Assembly (NCBI GenBank): GCA_002420005.1
Contig: DIHE01000101.1
Span: 13,095-30,190 of the forward strand
From: Holophagales bacterium UBA5704
GTDB taxonomy: Bacteria; Acidobacteriota; Thermoanaerobaculia; Multivoradales; UBA5704
DNA: 17,096 nucleotides
Reading direction: 5' to 3'
This document shows, piece after piece, positions 16,601-17,096 of this stretch. Every line of letters starts with the position of its first letter. Position 1 is the first letter of the stretch. A program made the position numbers and the translations under genes. The notes under the pieces are model-generated. The model was not told the origin of the DNA and did no database searches. It worked only from the letters and a program-made list of their open reading frames with translations.

Positions 16601-17096
16601 GGTGAAGGTGTCCGGCCCGTTGTAGTCGGCCGCCGGGGTGTAGGCCACGGTGCCGTCCGGGTTGATCGCGACGGAGCCGTGCGCGCCCTGGGTGACCGCG
16701 GTCACGGTGAGCAGATCGTTCTCCGTGTCGGTGTCGTTGGCCAGCACGGCGACGTTCACCGTGCCGTCCTCGGCCACCGTGGCGCTGTCGGCGACAGCCG
16801 CCGGCGCGTCGTTGACCGCGGTGACGGTCACCGCGACCGTCCCGGTCTCCGATCCGCCGTTGCCGTCCTCCACGGTATAGGTGAAGGAATCGGTGCCGTG
16901 GAAGTCGGCGGCCGGCGTGTAGGTCACGGTGCCGTTCGGGTTGAGGACCACGGAGCCGTTCGTGCCCTGGGTGACCGCGGTCACGGTGAGCGTGTCCCCG
17001 TCGGCGTCCGTGTCGTTGCTGCGCACGTCGAGGGTCACCGCACCGTCCTCCGCCACCGTCGTGCTGTCGGCGGCGGCCACCGGCGGGTCGTTGACG
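13631..17096 (-). CDS. Giant secreted tandem-95/cadherin-like repeat protein with LamG domain (partial, C-terminal part)
   Basis: This is the C-terminal 1154 residues of a larger protein, open at the right edge. It is almost certainly exported, acting on the cell surface or outside, probably in adhesion or matrix building. At least ten Ig/cadherin-like repeats of 93-94 residues are seen, each running from VNDAP through VAEDG, VLANDxDxDGD, VTAVTQG, VTYTPAANYNG and FTYTVSDGNGG to TVTVTVTA. The repeated ND-D-D-D acidic loops suggest calcium binding. After a short PQRVTTN linker the last 220 or so residues form a LamG/concanavalin A-like domain (YGFNEGSGTTVNDISG, ITMEAWVQA, HVVFTRDAAGAVRIYVNG, IYNRALSSTEVRQNWL). 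It ends WLAGE, with no sorting motif or anchor. A GTG at 17080 looks like a start but lies inside a repeat, so the true start and any signal peptide are outside. It is unrelated in function to the NRPS genes and converges with the exporter. Confidence 0.92.
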   Translation of the reverse strand, partial: VNDPPVAAADSTTVAEDGAVTLDVRSNDTDADGDTLTVTAVTQGTNGSVVLNPNGTVTYTPAADFHGTDSFTYTVEDGNGGSETGTVAVTVTAVNDAPAAVADSATVAEDGTVNVAVLANDTDTENDLLTVTAVTQGAHGSVAINPDGTVAYTPAADYNGPDTFTYTAGDGNGGTATASVAVTVNGVNDAPVAGGDAATVAEDGTVAVAVLANDSDPDGDTLQVASVTQGAHGTVAAGPGSSVTYTPAANYNGPDTFTYTADDGNGGSVTATVTVTVTAVNDAPAANDDGALVAEDGVVTLDVLVNDADADQDVLAVTAVTQGAHGTVVIDAGLTVTYTPAANYNGSDAFTYTVSDGNGGTATASVTVTVGSDNDAPVAVADGATTAEDTAVQVAVTANDSDLDGDPLTVASVTQGVHGTVVIDAGGQTVTYTPEANWYGADSFTCTISDGNGGMASAAVAVTVTAVNDEPAASADAALVAEDGAVSVPVLANDADVDQDALTVTAVTQGAQGTVVIDGGGQAVTYTPAANYNGADAFTYTVSDGNGGSATATVTVTVTSGNDAPTANPDSATVAEDGGVQVSVLANDTDLENDTLSVTAVTQGANGEVSIGLGGIVTYAPNANFNGGDSFTYTVSDGNGGTATATVTVTVTAVNDAPAANPDSPTVAEDGSVTVSVLGNDGDPENDPLDVTAVTQGSNGTVVLNANDTVTYTPAANYHGGDSFTYTVSDGQGGVSVGTVTVTVTSVNDNPVAVANTATTAEDTAVIVSVLANDSDPDGDALSVLAVTQGANGEVAIGLDGVVTYTPNANFNGGDSFTYTATDGNGGTAVATVTLTVTAVNDAPVAVNDTAGTIAETAVSIPVLANDVDVDGPSLSVTGVTQPAHGAVSISLGQTVQYTPASGYIGADSFTYTLSDGAGGSSTATVNVTVSAPQRVTTNLQVLYGFNEGSGTTVNDISGVGTPLNLTIGSAAAVSWVSGGLSVNSATLIQSAGAATKVISACQSTNAITMEAWVQAANLTQTASAPIVTVSQSASKRNFTLGQSTNRWDIRLRTSTTGAGGANLTSPAGSATLNLTHVVFTRDAAGAVRIYVNGVLSSSTTLSGNFSTWVSSYKLGIANQLSSGAPWLGQLHLVAIYNRALSSTEVRQNWLAGE
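14300..17095 (-). repeat. Tandem coding repeat, ten units of about 279 bp
   Basis: On the minus strand, units begin at 17095, 16816, 16537, 16258, 15979, 15697, 15415, 15136, 14857 and 14578, and the last ends at 14300. Eight units are 279 bp (93 codons). The units beginning at 15979 and 15697 are 282 bp, with one extra codon in the IDxGGQxV loop. The array continues beyond the window. The last unit (14578-14300) is the most diverged and has IAETAV in place of the AEDG motif, as is common for a terminal repeat. Confidence 0.93.

Noticed and set aside
14364..16880. Series of plus-strand frames with similar sequences (many with PWAPWVTAVT or variants) inside the repeat region
   Set aside because: They are the antisense image of the 279-bp repeats; their similarity to one another comes only from the repeat structure.
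17078..17080. GTG at 17080 as the start of the repeat protein
   Set aside because: It codes for Val inside a VNDPPV repeat motif, the frame is open to the window edge, and there is no signal peptide or ribosome binding site.
14300..17095. CRISPR-like or satellite repeat
   Set aside because: The period is 279-282 bp, the array is wholly coding and the translated repeat is a known protein fold; there are no short repeats with unique spacers.

Overview
This is a G+C-rich window whose coding strand is mostly the minus strand. It holds part of a hybrid polyketide/non-ribosomal peptide gene cluster, a RES-type toxin-antitoxin pair, a peptidase-exporter pair and the C-terminal part of a giant extracellular repeat protein. 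The G+C content, the modular NRPS/PKS genes, the tandem-95/LamG surface protein and the AAGGAC-type intergenic repeat together suggest a large-genome soil or aquatic bacterium. Acidobacteriota or Myxococcota are my guesses; no gene here fixes the phylum.

Layout. Positions 1-8892 (minus strand) are three biosynthetic genes joined by 4-bp start/stop overlaps. In transcription order they are a stand-alone condensation-domain protein (8892-7393), a KS-AT-T-C-A-T hybrid synthase of 2095 residues (7396-1109), and a further NRPS that begins with a condensation domain and runs off the left edge (1112 to <1). Upstream on the same strand are a zinc-less MDR/quinone-oxidoreductase-like dehydrogenase (9955-8993), a RES-domain toxin (10604-9981) and its MbcA/ParS-type antitoxin (11240-10614). 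All six genes point the same way. Gaps are short except for about 100 bp between the dehydrogenase and the first condensation gene.

Divergently, on the plus strand, lie a peptidase E-like serine dipeptidase (11338-12051) and a 14-helix MFS exporter (12060-13547), 8 bp apart and so probably one operon. They converge on the 3' end of a minus-strand gene (13631 to >17096) for a secreted protein. That protein has at least ten 93-94-residue cadherin/Ig-like (tandem-95 type) repeats and a C-terminal LamG-like domain. Between the convergent genes is an inverted pair of arrays of AAGGAC hexamers spaced every 9 bp, probably a bidirectional terminator.

How it may work together. The assembly line would extend an acyl or peptidyl chain with one malonyl unit that is not reduced (no KR, DH or ER in the module), then with one amino acid, then pass it to the NRPS at the left edge. 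The chain start is unclear. The first condensation protein has no adenylation or carrier domain of its own and has HHxxxDF instead of HHxxxDG. The internal condensation domain of the hybrid has HHxxxDE. Only the third condensation domain is canonical. No thioesterase, phosphopantetheinyl transferase or pathway regulator is visible, so the cluster continues to the left. The exporter and peptidase could serve product export or processing, but only proximity supports that.
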